37,115 bases of DNA from positions 1 to 37,115 of IMG/VR virus record IMGVR_UViG_3300006480_000001. The stretch is one strand, 5' to 3'. Below the pieces are notes generated by a model. It saw only the letters and a program-made list of their open reading frames with translations, made no database searches and had not been told where the DNA came from. How positions within the stretch are numbered: the stretch's first letter is position 1; every line of letters starts with the position of its first letter. The DNA comes from a virus. Position numbers and translations under genes: made by a program. Of the stretch, positions 16,604 through 24,551 are shown in pieces.

Positions 16604-19059
16604 TAAACTCTTCTACTCCTCATGTGAAATACTCCTTCAAATTCTGCACTAGCTAATAAAGTAGGCAAAAACGTATTGTTCTTTACATCTATATCTACTC
16701 TATCTGACTTACTCATAATTGGTACTTTAAATGTACCTGTATCTAAATTAATCTGACCAATCGAAGCAGAAGCAGCACCAAGCAAACGACCAGTAAATTT
16801 ATGTAATGATGTATCTCTATTCTCAGGTGTTACTTCTACTTGAAAGAAACCAGAATCTTCATACTTAATATAAAAATGATGTATTTGTAATCGACCACTT
16901 ATAAGTTCAGAAGCACCTCCACCGCCTTGAGTTAATCTTTGTTTACTAAATCTATAGTGCATTTCAAAAGGTTCACCAATAATAAATTTACTATTTCTAA
17001 AATCACCTGTTGCTGTAATTGTAGAAGTAGATCCATCTGATGTATTGGTAGTTGTAAGTGCTTGTCCTGATACAAGAGTTTTTGTATTGCCTTCAGCATC
17101 TACAAACGTACTTGTTTCATTGCTGGCAAGATAACGACCAATAATATTCATGTTGGCTCTTAATCTATAAGGAACTGTAAATGTAGAGATACCAGTAGCA
17201 GAGTTGTAAGCAACAGATACACCGCTAGTAGCTTCAGTTACTTTATGATCTAGGTGATATTCAAACTCTGCATTAGGTTCTCTAAAGTTAGTTTCAAATG
17301 GTATTTTTTCTAGGGTTACACCATTAGCTTCTTCTATTACCAATATTAAATCAGTACCAATAAAATCAATATTTAATATAGACCTATTACTGTTTAATGT
17401 ATAAGTAAACCAAGCGTTTAATGCTTTACTAAACCCTTCACCATATAACCATCTGTTTACATATAATTTGTTTGGATTTTCTGTACCAAGCAAAACAAGA
17501 ATATCTTGGTTGTTTGATACTGCCATTTTAAAAATGCCACTTGGTATTAGTCTTGGTACATGAATAGTAGTATTCGCAGCATCTTGTATCTGTTGATTAC
17601 CTGCAATAATATACTCTCTGATACCTGCAAAAGAACCTTTTTTAGTTAAAAAATAAATAGAAGAACCAGAACCTACAGGCTGTGCTGCTGCGTTACTTTC
17701 AAATTCAGTTTGCACCAGTACGTTAGCTGTTGAAGGTGTAAGGTTGTCTGCTGAACTTGATAATACAAATTGCGTTTGTTCAGAAAATAATATAAGTTTT
17801 TCTCCCATAGTTACTGCGTGTTTCAATATTGCAACCTTTGTATGAGATGCAGCTACGTCTATGGGTTCTGTATCTAAAACTGATATAACTGTTTCTGGGA
17901 AAAAATTAAAAAACTCTGATACTGTTGAAAGTATTACATTGTCTGCTGCAAGAAAACCAAGCCTGTTTCTAAAGAAAAATACATTATTTATTTTATTGCC
18001 AATAAAAGAAGGATCTGGTGATGATACTAAATCACCAACAACACGTTCACCCCATTTAGGTAATGTATATGTCGTACCAGATATTGTATATGTATCTCCA
18101 TCTACTCTTGCAAATCTAAAATTACCATCTGCCTGACGTATAAGAACGTGTGGCATTGTGTCGTAATTAAATTTAAAAGGTATGCCAGCTTCTACTGTTT
18201 CTGACCATTGCCCTTCTTCAAAAGCATTGCCATTATTAGTTGTAAATTTAACATAATAATTATCAAAATCTGTACCTTCATCACCAACAATCTCTACTAC
18301 ATATCCATTAGGTGACACATTAGGAAGATCAGTAAACTGCTGTACTGTATCTTTTATAACTGTCATTTTGGTATTACCTTGAGAATCATTACCATCTATT
18401 GAAAAATTACTGCCATCATTTTTTTTAATATGTATTACAGGACCATTTCTAGCAATCGTAAAACCTGTAAGACCAGAGTTTAAACCAGCAGTAAGATCAG
18501 TAGCAACAGTTGTAGTTGAAAGAGGATCATTGCCAGTAGTGTCATCTGTTACTGTTACACCATCTACAGTTACAGAATAAGTTGTCTTAGCTGTTGCTTG
18601 ATTTATAAATACTATTGCTTGTGTAATATTACTAGCACTATTTGATACTGCTGAGTCCATAGCAGGTGTAATGCTTGTATTAACAACAAACGTGAAGTCA
18701 GCAATAGTTACTGTCTTCATTACACTTCTAGGACTTGATGTGTTTAAATAGTTCGTACCATCTGGTTTATTTACTGTTAATTCATTTCCATCTAACTCAA
18801 AAACTTTTACATTGCCATTACTAAATATCGCTACATACTGCTCACTTGCATCTCTATTTATAGTTTGTATGTGTACATTGCCAAGAGTAGAACTGCCAAC
18901 TGAAGCTAAAAATTGAGAACCAGACCTTTTTGTTAGACCAAGAACAGGGTTACTGTCAGCGTTGTCTTGTATATCAGCGTGGTCTGCTTGCTTCAAAGCA
19001 TCAGAAGATTGCGATATACCTCTCAATAATGTAGGTATAGCTCTTGATATGACAGCCAT
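16603..19059 (-). CDS. Tail tubular protein B (T7 gp12-like nozzle)
   Basis: An 818-aa protein (T7 gp12: 794 aa) that should form the hexameric tail nozzle. Typical features are the N-terminus AVISRAIPTLLRGISQSSDA, then LGLTKRSGSQFLA, the central segment FFRNRLGFLAADNVILSTVS, and FSEQTQFVLSSS. These match the conserved parts of podoviral gp12. It starts with ATG at 19059, two bases after the gp11-like stop, and its stop overlaps the gp13-like start. The protein is beta-rich and lacks any enzyme motif. Confidence 0.94.
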   Translation of the reverse strand: MAVISRAIPTLLRGISQSSDALKQADHADIQDNADSNPVLGLTKRSGSQFLASVGSSTLGNVHIQTINRDASEQYVAIFSNGNVKVFELDGNELTVNKPDGTNYLNTSSPRSVMKTVTIADFTFVVNTSITPAMDSAVSNSASNITQAIVFINQATAKTTYSVTVDGVTVTDDTTGNDPLSTTTVATDLTAGLNSGLTGFTIARNGPVIHIKKNDGSNFSIDGNDSQGNTKMTVIKDTVQQFTDLPNVSPNGYVVEIVGDEGTDFDNYYVKFTTNNGNAFEEGQWSETVEAGIPFKFNYDTMPHVLIRQADGNFRFARVDGDTYTISGTTYTLPKWGERVVGDLVSSPDPSFIGNKINNVFFFRNRLGFLAADNVILSTVSEFFNFFPETVISVLDTEPIDVAASHTKVAILKHAVTMGEKLILFSEQTQFVLSSSADNLTPSTANVLVQTEFESNAAAQPVGSGSSIYFLTKKGSFAGIREYIIAGNQQIQDAANTTIHVPRLIPSGIFKMAVSNNQDILVLLGTENPNKLYVNRWLYGEGFSKALNAWFTYTLNSNRSILNIDFIGTDLILVIEEANGVTLEKIPFETNFREPNAEFEYHLDHKVTEATSGVSVAYNSATGISTFTVPYRLRANMNIIGRYLASNETSTFVDAEGNTKTLVSGQALTTTNTSDGSTSTITATGDFRNSKFIIGEPFEMHYRFSKQRLTQGGGGASELISGRLQIHHFYIKYEDSGFFQVEVTPENRDTSLHKFTGRLLGAASASIGQINLDTGTFKVPIMSKSDRVDIDVKNNTFLPTLLASAEFEGVFHMRSRRV

Positions 19060-19061
19060 AG

Positions 19062-19670
19062 TTATCTAATTAAAGCACTAGAAGGATTGTAAGTATCAAA
19101 GATACTAGTAAGAGAAGGATCTCCTCTTAGTATATTGTGATCTCCATTTGCTAAATCAGTTTCCATAAGTATTGCTCTAGCTCTTTGCTCGTCTTGCAAT
19201 GTATAGGTTCTTAATGCTTGGTCACTTACAAGTCTGTCAACAAACTTTCTTGCAGCTTGTATATTCATATAGTGTCTAGCTGGTTCTGGTATTTCATCAA
19301 AATCTCTAAAGTAAACAACAGTACAAATTAAATCTTCATCAAATTCATATTTATTATTTTGTCTATCGTATAACTTAGAACCACGTTGTATAGGGTCAAT
19401 AGTTGGGTGTTGATGAATATTAGCATCTACTCTTAAAACATCTGTAGGAATATTTATTTGATTAGATCCATCTCTTGTAAGAGTTACATCTATTTCTGTA
19501 TTAAAAGACCAGCCTTCTGATTGCACACTTTTGTTTACTTCAGTAAGGGTTGATTGAGCAATACGAGCATCAACAGGAAGAGTACCAACAAGACTATTTA
19601 TAGGTGCTTCACCTATAGCAGCAAGCATTATATTGATACACGCAAGTTCTGTGGTTGCAGCTACAGCCAT
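19062..19670 (-). CDS. Tail tubular protein A (T7 gp11-like adaptor)
   Basis: A 202-aa protein (T7 gp11: 196 aa) that joins the portal to the nozzle and carries the fibres. Conserved signatures are LACINIMLAAIGEAPINSLV, ARIAQSTLTEVNKSVQSEGW, RGSKLYDRQNNKYEFDEDL and EPARHYMNIQAARKFVDR. The ATG at 19670 overlaps the stop of the upstream 58-aa gene by one base (TAATG), and GGAGG lies just before it. This is the second gene pair after the capsid terminator. Confidence 0.94.
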   Translation of the reverse strand: MAVAATTELACINIMLAAIGEAPINSLVGTLPVDARIAQSTLTEVNKSVQSEGWSFNTEIDVTLTRDGSNQINIPTDVLRVDANIHQHPTIDPIQRGSKLYDRQNNKYEFDEDLICTVVYFRDFDEIPEPARHYMNIQAARKFVDRLVSDQALRTYTLQDEQRARAILMETDLANGDHNILRGDPSLTSIFDTYNPSSALIR

Positions 19671-19846
19671 TACATACCTCCTTGTTCAATAAGTTTGTTT
19701 CTAATTTTAGCTGTTTCTTTTACGAACCTAGCTTTTTCAGCAAGCGTTGTTTTACCTGTATCGTTCATCTTTTGATTGTAGGCATCAACATAAGCTTGAC
19801 CTTCTAATCCAAGAATACCTTTTTTCTTTTTATTCTTGCCAAACAT
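19670..19846 (-). CDS. 58-aa basic protein upstream of gp11-like gene
   Basis: A short gene beginning FGKNKKKKGILGLEGQAYVD after the Met, with a helical second half (EKARFVKETAKIRNKLIEQ) and the end GGM. The last codons GGAGGT also form the Shine-Dalgarno of the gp11-like gene, and the stop overlaps its ATG, so translation is coupled. It is lysine-rich like the other tiny proteins of the head region. No function is known to me. Confidence 0.65.
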   Translation of the reverse strand: MFGKNKKKKGILGLEGQAYVDAYNQKMNDTGKTTLAEKARFVKETAKIRNKLIEQGGM

Positions 19847-19848
19847 AA

Positions 19849-19920
19849 TTAGTAGCCTTTCTTTTTAATCTTAAGTGAGTCTCTCCCACCTTTCTTTTTT
19901 TTCTTCTTTGAATGATACAT
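19849..19920 (-). CDS. 23-aa lysine-rich peptide with SLKI motif
   Basis: A very small reading frame: YHSKKKKKKGGRDSLKIKKK and GY after the Met. It lies between the capsid terminator and the 58-aa gene, and its stop is two bases before the ATG of that gene. The GRDSLKIKKK part repeats the motif of the 74-aa protein at 1854-2078, which is the main reason to believe it is translated. No Shine-Dalgarno is clear. Confidence 0.5.
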   Translation of the reverse strand: MYHSKKKKKKGGRDSLKIKKKGY

Positions 19921-19926
19921 GGGTAT

Positions 19927-19958
19927 AAAAAAAAGGGTATCTAATAATAAGATACCCT
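19927..19958 (-). terminator. Intrinsic terminator after the capsid gene (T-phi-like)
   Basis: On the minus strand, an 8-base stem AGGGTATC/GATACCCT (arms 19951-19958 and 19934-19941) with a 9-base AT loop is followed by an eight-T run at 19934-19927. It starts 12 bases after the capsid stop codon. T7 has its main terminator T-phi at the same place after gene 10, leaky enough to let polymerase reach the tail genes. Confidence 0.88.
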
Positions 19959-19969
19959 ATAAATTGAAA

Positions 19970-20956
19970 TTAAGAAGCAGATAGCTTAATAGTAGCTGCA
20001 CATTCTGGTCTTAGGATTCCATGACCAAGAGCATACTTAGCAACCATTAATGTACCTTGATACATAATTCCGTAGTCAGAACCAGAGATCTCAGTTGTCA
20101 TATCCATCAACTTAACTGTACCGACAGCCGATTTGTGGAAGACAAGACCAATAGTTTTACTATCGTCACCTGAGTAAGTGTTATTAGCACCACTTGGGTT
20201 AGAACCTACGTTACTCTGAGGTACGTTGTTTGACATCATGATTGGTATGCCAGCAACTTGTTGTACCTTACCAGAAGCAAACGAACCATTACCCTGTGGG
20301 TTGAAGTCAACGTCTACAGTTCTTGTAGCAGACTCAGCAAGTTTGTAGTACTCAGCAGGTGGCAATACACAGAAACGATCTGTTGGAGGAATGTCTCTTT
20401 CGTCAAATGTCTGTGCAATGTCATAAATAGCTGCTGCTATTTCATCACCAGTAACATCAGAAGAAGCTGTATTACCATTAGCAAGTGTTAATACAAGACC
20501 GCCATTACCACCACTAAGAGTAGTAGAAGCTCTGGAAGCGTTTGCAATTTGCTTGGCTACGTTTTGATCGTATGTACGAGCAAGTGCCTTACCTAGTTCA
20601 TCAGCGTAAGTTGCTCTTACGTCATAATGATTCTTGAGTTCATCAATGTTAGCAATGAAACTCTGTGCAATTAGAAGATCATCAATGTTGATAATCTTTT
20701 CGTTTGCCTTGATTTGGTTAGCACCAACAAGAGGAGTTCCTACTGTATGGTATGCAGCAGTAGCAGTTCCTAATACTGGAAACTGTGCTGACTTACCACT
20801 TGTGATAGTACGAACTGAATGAAGTTGCTCGTTAAAAATGTTATTTCTGGCAAACGCAGTTAGAACTTCTCCTGAAAAGATTTTAAGAAAAAGTGCGTCA
20901 AACGCTGTGCCAGTATTATTAACCAAACCAAGGCGTGATACTGTGGCGTTAGCCAT
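19970..20956 (-). CDS. Major capsid protein (T7 gp10-like)
   Basis: A 328-aa capsid protein (T7 gp10A: 345 aa) of the HK97-fold type. Signatures include FLKIFSGEVLTAFARNNIF, HSVRTITSGKSAQFPVLGTA, KIINIDDLLIAQSFIANIDE and DRFCVLPPAEYYKLAES. The ATG at 20956 has a good Shine-Dalgarno (AAGGAG, 7 bases upstream). The codons look more regulated and GC-richer than those of neighbouring genes, as expected for the most abundant protein. It is followed by a strong terminator and preceded by a promoter-like site. I see no frameshift extension like T7 gp10B. Confidence 0.96.
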   Translation of the reverse strand: MANATVSRLGLVNNTGTAFDALFLKIFSGEVLTAFARNNIFNEQLHSVRTITSGKSAQFPVLGTATAAYHTVGTPLVGANQIKANEKIINIDDLLIAQSFIANIDELKNHYDVRATYADELGKALARTYDQNVAKQIANASRASTTLSGGNGGLVLTLANGNTASSDVTGDEIAAAIYDIAQTFDERDIPPTDRFCVLPPAEYYKLAESATRTVDVDFNPQGNGSFASGKVQQVAGIPIMMSNNVPQSNVGSNPSGANNTYSGDDSKTIGLVFHKSAVGTVKLMDMTTEISGSDYGIMYQGTLMVAKYALGHGILRPECAATIKLSAS

Positions 20957-21012
20957 AGGAAAACTCCTTGATTAATGTTTACAAATTTGAGTAACTAACT
21001 TCGTTTCAATCC

Positions 21013-21035
21013 TTTCTCTCAAGTGGTATCTGACG
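21013..21035 (-). promoter_or_regulatory. Weak phage promoter candidate upstream of capsid gene
   Basis: On the minus strand, ACCACTTGAGAGAAAGG resembles ACCACTATAGGAGAAAG of the phi-OR-like promoter at the left end. Transcription would begin near 21018. The match to the T7 consensus itself is poor, because the TATA part is changed. Its place, about 60 bases before the capsid start, is where T7 has phi-10. The remaining bases of 20957-21074 hold no gene that I can see. Confidence 0.3.
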
Positions 21036-21074
21036 CATCAGGCACAAGGATATTTAGATTTCTACTTTGTTAAT

Positions 21075-21338
21075 TTATGCAGACCCACAATTCCACTTGC
21101 GTAGTGCAAGAGCTTTGCGAGTTAGCTTGCCATCTTTTTTTAATGGTCCTTTTACCTTAGACATTCTTGCACAAAAAGATTTCCTTCTTGCTTTTTGTCT
21201 AGGTGAAAGTCCACTTGTTTTAGTAACAGGAGCTTGCAAGTTTCCACCTGTTGCTCGGTTGTATTTTCTCCGACCTCTAGCAGTAAGACCACCTGTGGGG
21301 TCTTTATCTGCTTTAGTCATTGATACACCCTTAGACAT
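21075..21338 (-). CDS. Small basic protein, phage DUF family (KSFCARM type)
   Basis: An 87-aa very basic protein with the pattern GGLTARGRRKYNRATGGNLQ, PRQKARRKSFCARMSKVKGP and ALRKWNC. I recognise this pattern as a recurrent small family of unknown function in cyanophages and other environmental viruses (comparable to DUF6321, from memory). Three Cys-containing short motifs could bind metal. The ATG at 21338 lacks a Shine-Dalgarno, while a second in-frame ATG at 21320 follows AAGGGTG, so the true protein may be 81 aa. It sits between scaffold and capsid genes, with five other tiny basic genes. Confidence 0.82.
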   Translation of the reverse strand: MSKGVSMTKADKDPTGGLTARGRRKYNRATGGNLQAPVTKTSGLSPRQKARRKSFCARMSKVKGPLKKDGKLTRKALALRKWNCGSA

Positions 21339-21370
21339 AAAAAATGTAAGCTACTTAAAATATAACACTT

Positions 21371-21622
21371 TTACGCAATCTTTAAACTATTTCTTTTTCT
21401 TCTATGTTGATAGGTGATATTTTTTGAACTTGTTTTTTCTCTTTTAAATCTAGCTTTTTCTTTGCTACTCATTTCACTTGTAGTCTTTGGAGTCTTACTA
21501 CTAACTCTCTTTGATGGTCTGCAAGCAGGGTAAGGTCTGCCTTTCTCATTCTTACCTCGGCCACATTTCTTGCCTGTTTTGACATCAACCCACTTTTCTT
21601 TAAACCATCTGTCGAGACTCAT
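21371..21622 (-). CDS. Small basic protein, DUF5872-like
   Basis: An 83-aa basic protein beginning SLDRWFKEKWVDVKTGKKCG, then RGKNEKGRPYPACRPSKRV and SSKEKARFKREK. This matches the pattern I know as DUF5872 (WFKExWVDI, CGR, YPKCxP), seen in phages and large algal viruses. Function unknown; paired Cys may bind zinc. The C-terminus RNSLKIA repeats the SLKI motif found in three other small proteins here. Its ATG overlaps the stop of the upstream 50-aa gene (ATGA). Confidence 0.85.
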   Translation of the reverse strand: MSLDRWFKEKWVDVKTGKKCGRGKNEKGRPYPACRPSKRVSSKTPKTTSEMSSKEKARFKREKTSSKNITYQHRRKRNSLKIA

Positions 21623-21771
21623 TTGCCTACATTTTTTTGTGCTTTGTTGTGTGCAGCTTTGAATGAAGAACCTTCACGCATAAGCTTCTTCATCATATCC
21701 ATGTGTTTTTTAGAATGATGCTCTGAATGTTTCTTCAGAGTTCTGATTTGACTAAGACTAAGCTTTGCCAT
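21619..21771 (-). CDS. 50-aa Lys/His-rich protein
   Basis: A short gene encoding a basic helix: AKLSLSQIRTLKKHSEHHS, then KKHMDMMKKLMREGSSFKAA and HNKAQKNVGK. The histidine-rich KHSEHHSKKHM core and LMREGxSFKxAHxxAxKxVGK end are a pattern I have seen in cyanophage small proteins. Its 5' end overlaps the preceding gene by 14 bases in another frame, and its stop overlaps the next ATG. Such tight packing supports translation. DNA binding is possible from charge alone. Confidence 0.75.
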   Translation of the reverse strand: MAKLSLSQIRTLKKHSEHHSKKHMDMMKKLMREGSSFKAAHNKAQKNVGK

Positions 21772-21877
21772 TTTTCTTTTTCTTTAGTCTACGAACTAAT
21801 AAAAAATCTTCTTTGGTGAGTTTACCATCACCAGTTTTATCAAGATTCTTTTTTTGTTTGTCTGTTAGTTTTTTCAT
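21758..21877 (-). CDS. 39-aa protein with single EF-hand-like loop
   Basis: A tiny protein: KKLTDKQKKNLDKTGDGKLT, then KEDFLLVRRLKKKK and NGKA. The stretch DKTGDGKLTKED fits the EF-hand calcium loop: Asp at 1, Asp at 5, Gly at 6, Leu at 8 and Asp at 12; position 3 is Thr rather than Asp or Asn. It overlaps the 50-aa gene by 14 bases and begins one base after the stop of the 45-aa gene. Calcium or other metal binding is suggested by the loop, not shown. Confidence 0.68.
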   Translation of the reverse strand: MKKLTDKQKKNLDKTGDGKLTKEDFLLVRRLKKKKNGKA

Positions 21878-21878
21878 T

Positions 21879-22016
21879 TTAAGAGTAACCTCCACCAGCA
21901 GCCTTATACTGCCTTACAAGTTGTCCACTTGCATAAGCAGAAGGCCACTTCTTTACAGTACGTTTTACTTTAGCTTTTATTCTTGCGTAAAGTTTTGGAT
22001 TTGTAGGTTTAGCCAT
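21879..22016 (-). CDS. 45-aa basic protein, WPSAYASG family
   Basis: A short basic protein: AKPTNPKLYARIKAKVKRTV, then KKWPSAYASGQLVRQYKAAG and GGYS. The WPSAYASGxLVxxYKxxGG signature is common in small proteins of cyanophages and large algal viruses, with no known function. Its ATG lies eight bases inside the 3' end of the scaffold gene. The charge suggests interaction with DNA or with the acidic scaffold, which is only inference. Confidence 0.8.
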   Translation of the reverse strand: MAKPTNPKLYARIKAKVKRTVKKWPSAYASGQLVRQYKAAGGGYS

Positions 22017-22809
22017 TACCGAATACGTTAGAACCTGCTAAACGTGCTTTTACATTTTCTGTATAAGATACGTCTTTCTCCCAACGAGGATCAGACATAG
22101 CAGTTACTACTTCTGCTGTAGATCTAAATGGTGTAGGTCCACTTGCCGAAGCACGACCTGAGTAAAGACTTGGTTCAACTCCCATAGCGTTATTGTATTG
22201 TGAATAGATACCTTGAACAGCCAACTTAATAGCAGGTCCATCTCCTGTATCAGTTAACTTATTAAAGGCTTGGACTTCTTCAGAAGGTAGATTTTCTATA
22301 GCCCAAGAAACCATTTGACCATAGCTTTCATCTCCACCTACTGAATCTTTGATACCTTGTGCATCTACTTCACCTGCTAAACCAGCATTACGAAGACCAT
22401 CTAAATAGGTATCAACAATTTGTTTTGAGAAGCCAGCTTCACTTAGCTTGCTGTAATCATTTTCAGTAATTTCATCATTCTCTGCAAAGCGATTTGATAT
22501 ATCTACTGGATCAATACCAACTTCTTCTAGTACCGAAGCAAGGCCATCTCCATAAAACTCTTCTGCATCAAATTCAGAATCGTTGGTTTCTGTTTCTTGT
22601 TCTTCTGTCTCTTCTTCTGCTACACCTTCTGGTTCTTCTCTGGTTTGATCTATAGCACCAAGCTTACCTTCGAGTTCTTTGTAGCTTCCTACCAAATCCT
22701 CTACAGTTTTAAACTTGCCAGCATATAAACCATTTTCATCTTTTAAACCTTCCAAGTCTGAAGCAGACATTGGCGGTGTCTCTGAAACATTTACTTGTGA
22801 TGAAGTCAT
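22009..22809 (-). CDS. Scaffold / capsid assembly protein (T7 gp9-like)
   Basis: A 266-aa acidic protein (T7 gp9: 307 aa) that would guide capsid assembly and leave before packaging. The N-terminus has the typical KDENGLYAGKFKTVEDLVGS and YKELEGKLG, then a Glu-rich linker (EEPEGVAEEETEEQETE), the middle SKLSEAGFSKQIVDTYLDGL and the end DPRWEKDVSYTENVKARLAG. The ATG at 22809 has no Shine-Dalgarno but is preceded by AACCAC, and the promoter start lies only 17 bases upstream. It follows the portal and one small gene, as in T7. Confidence 0.92.
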   Translation of the reverse strand: MTSSQVNVSETPPMSASDLEGLKDENGLYAGKFKTVEDLVGSYKELEGKLGAIDQTREEPEGVAEEETEEQETETNDSEFDAEEFYGDGLASVLEEVGIDPVDISNRFAENDEITENDYSKLSEAGFSKQIVDTYLDGLRNAGLAGEVDAQGIKDSVGGDESYGQMVSWAIENLPSEEVQAFNKLTDTGDGPAIKLAVQGIYSQYNNAMGVEPSLYSGRASASGPTPFRSTAEVVTAMSDPRWEKDVSYTENVKARLAGSNVFGNG

Positions 22810-22820
22810 AGTGGTTTTCT

Positions 22821-22843
22821 TTTAACTATAGTGAATTGTACTG
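22821..22843 (-). promoter_or_regulatory. T7-class phage promoter upstream of scaffold gene
   Basis: On the minus strand, positions 22843 to 22827 match the T7 consensus at 13 of 17 places from -17 to -1, with the complete core TCACTATA, and transcription would begin at G22826 (GTTAAAAG). The promoter overlaps the last codons of the 51-aa gene and leaves a 17-base leader before the scaffold ATG. T7 has promoter phi-9 here. The match with the promoter at 105-127 supports one shared consensus. Confidence 0.7.
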
Positions 22844-22977
22844 CCATGTCTAGTAGTGACATCACCAGACTTTTCGGGTACAGGGTTTTCTTCGTTAACA
22901 CCTAGTTCGCTAACGATAGCTTTTTCAGAGACAAACTTTCCATCTTCATCTCTTTTCCTAGACTTTTTACTGGGCAT
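22822..22977 (-). CDS. 51-aa charged protein between portal and scaffold
   Basis: A small protein beginning PSKKSRKRDEDGKFVSEKAI after the Met and ending with TTRHGSTIHYS. The ATG at 22977 is chosen because GGAGGA lies about 10 bases before it; an upstream in-frame start at 23013 lacks this. It overlaps the portal 3' end by 11 bases. Its final codons contain a phage promoter, so this end of the gene does two jobs. Function unknown. Confidence 0.72.
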   Translation of the reverse strand: MPSKKSRKRDEDGKFVSEKAIVSELGVNEENPVPEKSGDVTTRHGSTIHYS

Positions 22978-24550
22978 CTTGAGGTTCCTCCGTTGGTAAT
23001 TGTTGTGAAGCATCAGCTAATTTTTTAGGATCAACTAATGGTGAGCCTAAAGCAGCAGGTCCAAGACTTTGAATAAGCTGCTGTTGTTGTGCAACTTGTT
23101 GTTCTTCTTGGATTTGTTCTTGTGTTTTTACTAGGTTAGCAGTATCTATACCGATACTGGTAGCTAGTCTTTTAACCGCTTCATCTACATTGACGTATTG
23201 CCTCATTACATCTGGTCCTAAAGCTTGAGCTACAGTTCCTATAAACTCTATCAGTTTGTTTCTATCATTACCCCTACCAAGTCCTTGAAGTCCTGTCACT
23301 ATCTTGGGTTTGACCAGTTCATCAGGCAGCTTGGGAACTTTACCCTGTCTTACCAGTAAGTGCATACGTCTTCTAAGATATGGTAATTGAAACTCTTGAG
23401 TTAAGATACTATAGATACCACCAAGACTATTCTCTAGCTCTTGTGCCATAAGATTTATCTCGGCTGCTGTTACTCTTTCTGCGTCACGTTGTACTGATCT
23501 TGCCATCAAGAAAGCAAATTCAAGTCTTGCTTCTATTCTTTGTATGGCACTAAAAGCAACAGAGAAGTCTGCACTTTTACCAACTTGCATGACACTTATA
23601 TCTGCTGCTGTACCTTCTCTTACTGCTCCATTCGGTGCTTTGCTTATGGTTGCTGCCCTTGTGACACCATTCGGATTGACTAGAAAAAGCGTCTTCGCAC
23701 TAGCAGCAGCACCTTCGATTATGGCTTGCATTAAAGACTCAAGACTAATCAAGTCTCCTCTGTATTCTTCAACATAACCTCTACCATAATCTTCACCATC
23801 AACTCGGATAAATCTAAGAGGTAGCCAAGGTGTTACATCTACTCTTGATCTACCATCTGTGTTTGGTATCTTCTCTCCCTTACATTCTTGAAACCAAAAG
23901 ACATCATCATTAATCCTTTTTATATGTGTGTATATATCAAGGTCATCTGTCATTGTCTTAGCGTCATAGTTCTCTTTCTTCTTGATCTGTTCTAAGAAAG
24001 CAGCAGGTAAAGCTTGTGGGTGTATTGTTTCTTTAGTAAGTATTTCTAATACATTACCTACTTCATCACGCTTACAAACAAACTTAGATAATGGAAAGAC
24101 TTTAAGACCTGCATCTGTTAGATATAACAAAACGTTACCTGATACGACAAGATGTTTGATAGCTTCAAACATGGCAACTCTGTCATTAGATATTTCTATC
24201 TGATTCATCAAAGCATTTTCTATTGTGCGTAGTCCTTTATCTATTTCACTCTGCATTTGTTCTTGCCCTTGCTTTCTTATCTCAAGAGCATCTATTTCTA
24301 ATTTAAAAAATGCTGTGCTTGGAGGAAGCAAAGTCATTAATAATTTATTCGACAAGCTATTCACACCACGACTACCAGTAGCTTGGAAAGGAGTTTTTAT
24401 TCTTGCCCTTGTACCAGTTGTTTGTTCTGGTATCAAGCTAGGTATCGTTAGCTTTGAAGATTCTTTTGCTTCTCTATCGTAGACAGACCTACTACTAACA
24501 AGTGCTTCATACCTACCTGCTGCGGTTGTGCCTTGTGCTGAGTATTCCAT
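22967..24550 (-). CDS. Portal protein (T7 gp8-like head-tail connector)
   Basis: A 527-aa portal (T7 gp8: 536 aa) that forms the dodecameric ring for DNA entry and exit. Signatures: RYEALVSSRSVYDREAKES, TPFQATGSRGVNSLSNKLLM, LPPSTAFFKLEID, YGRGYVEEYRGDLISLESLM, RDAERVTAAEINLMAQELEN and LGGIYSILTQEFQLPYLRR. The C-terminus is Gln-rich (QIQEEQQVAQQQQLIQS). ATG at 24550 lies one base after the stop of the small preceding gene. Identification is secure. Confidence 0.96.
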   Translation of the reverse strand: MEYSAQGTTAAGRYEALVSSRSVYDREAKESSKLTIPSLIPEQTTGTRARIKTPFQATGSRGVNSLSNKLLMTLLPPSTAFFKLEIDALEIRKQGQEQMQSEIDKGLRTIENALMNQIEISNDRVAMFEAIKHLVVSGNVLLYLTDAGLKVFPLSKFVCKRDEVGNVLEILTKETIHPQALPAAFLEQIKKKENYDAKTMTDDLDIYTHIKRINDDVFWFQECKGEKIPNTDGRSRVDVTPWLPLRFIRVDGEDYGRGYVEEYRGDLISLESLMQAIIEGAAASAKTLFLVNPNGVTRAATISKAPNGAVREGTAADISVMQVGKSADFSVAFSAIQRIEARLEFAFLMARSVQRDAERVTAAEINLMAQELENSLGGIYSILTQEFQLPYLRRRMHLLVRQGKVPKLPDELVKPKIVTGLQGLGRGNDRNKLIEFIGTVAQALGPDVMRQYVNVDEAVKRLATSIGIDTANLVKTQEQIQEEQQVAQQQQLIQSLGPAALGSPLVDPKKLADASQQLPTEEPQDAQ

Positions 24551-24551
24551 A

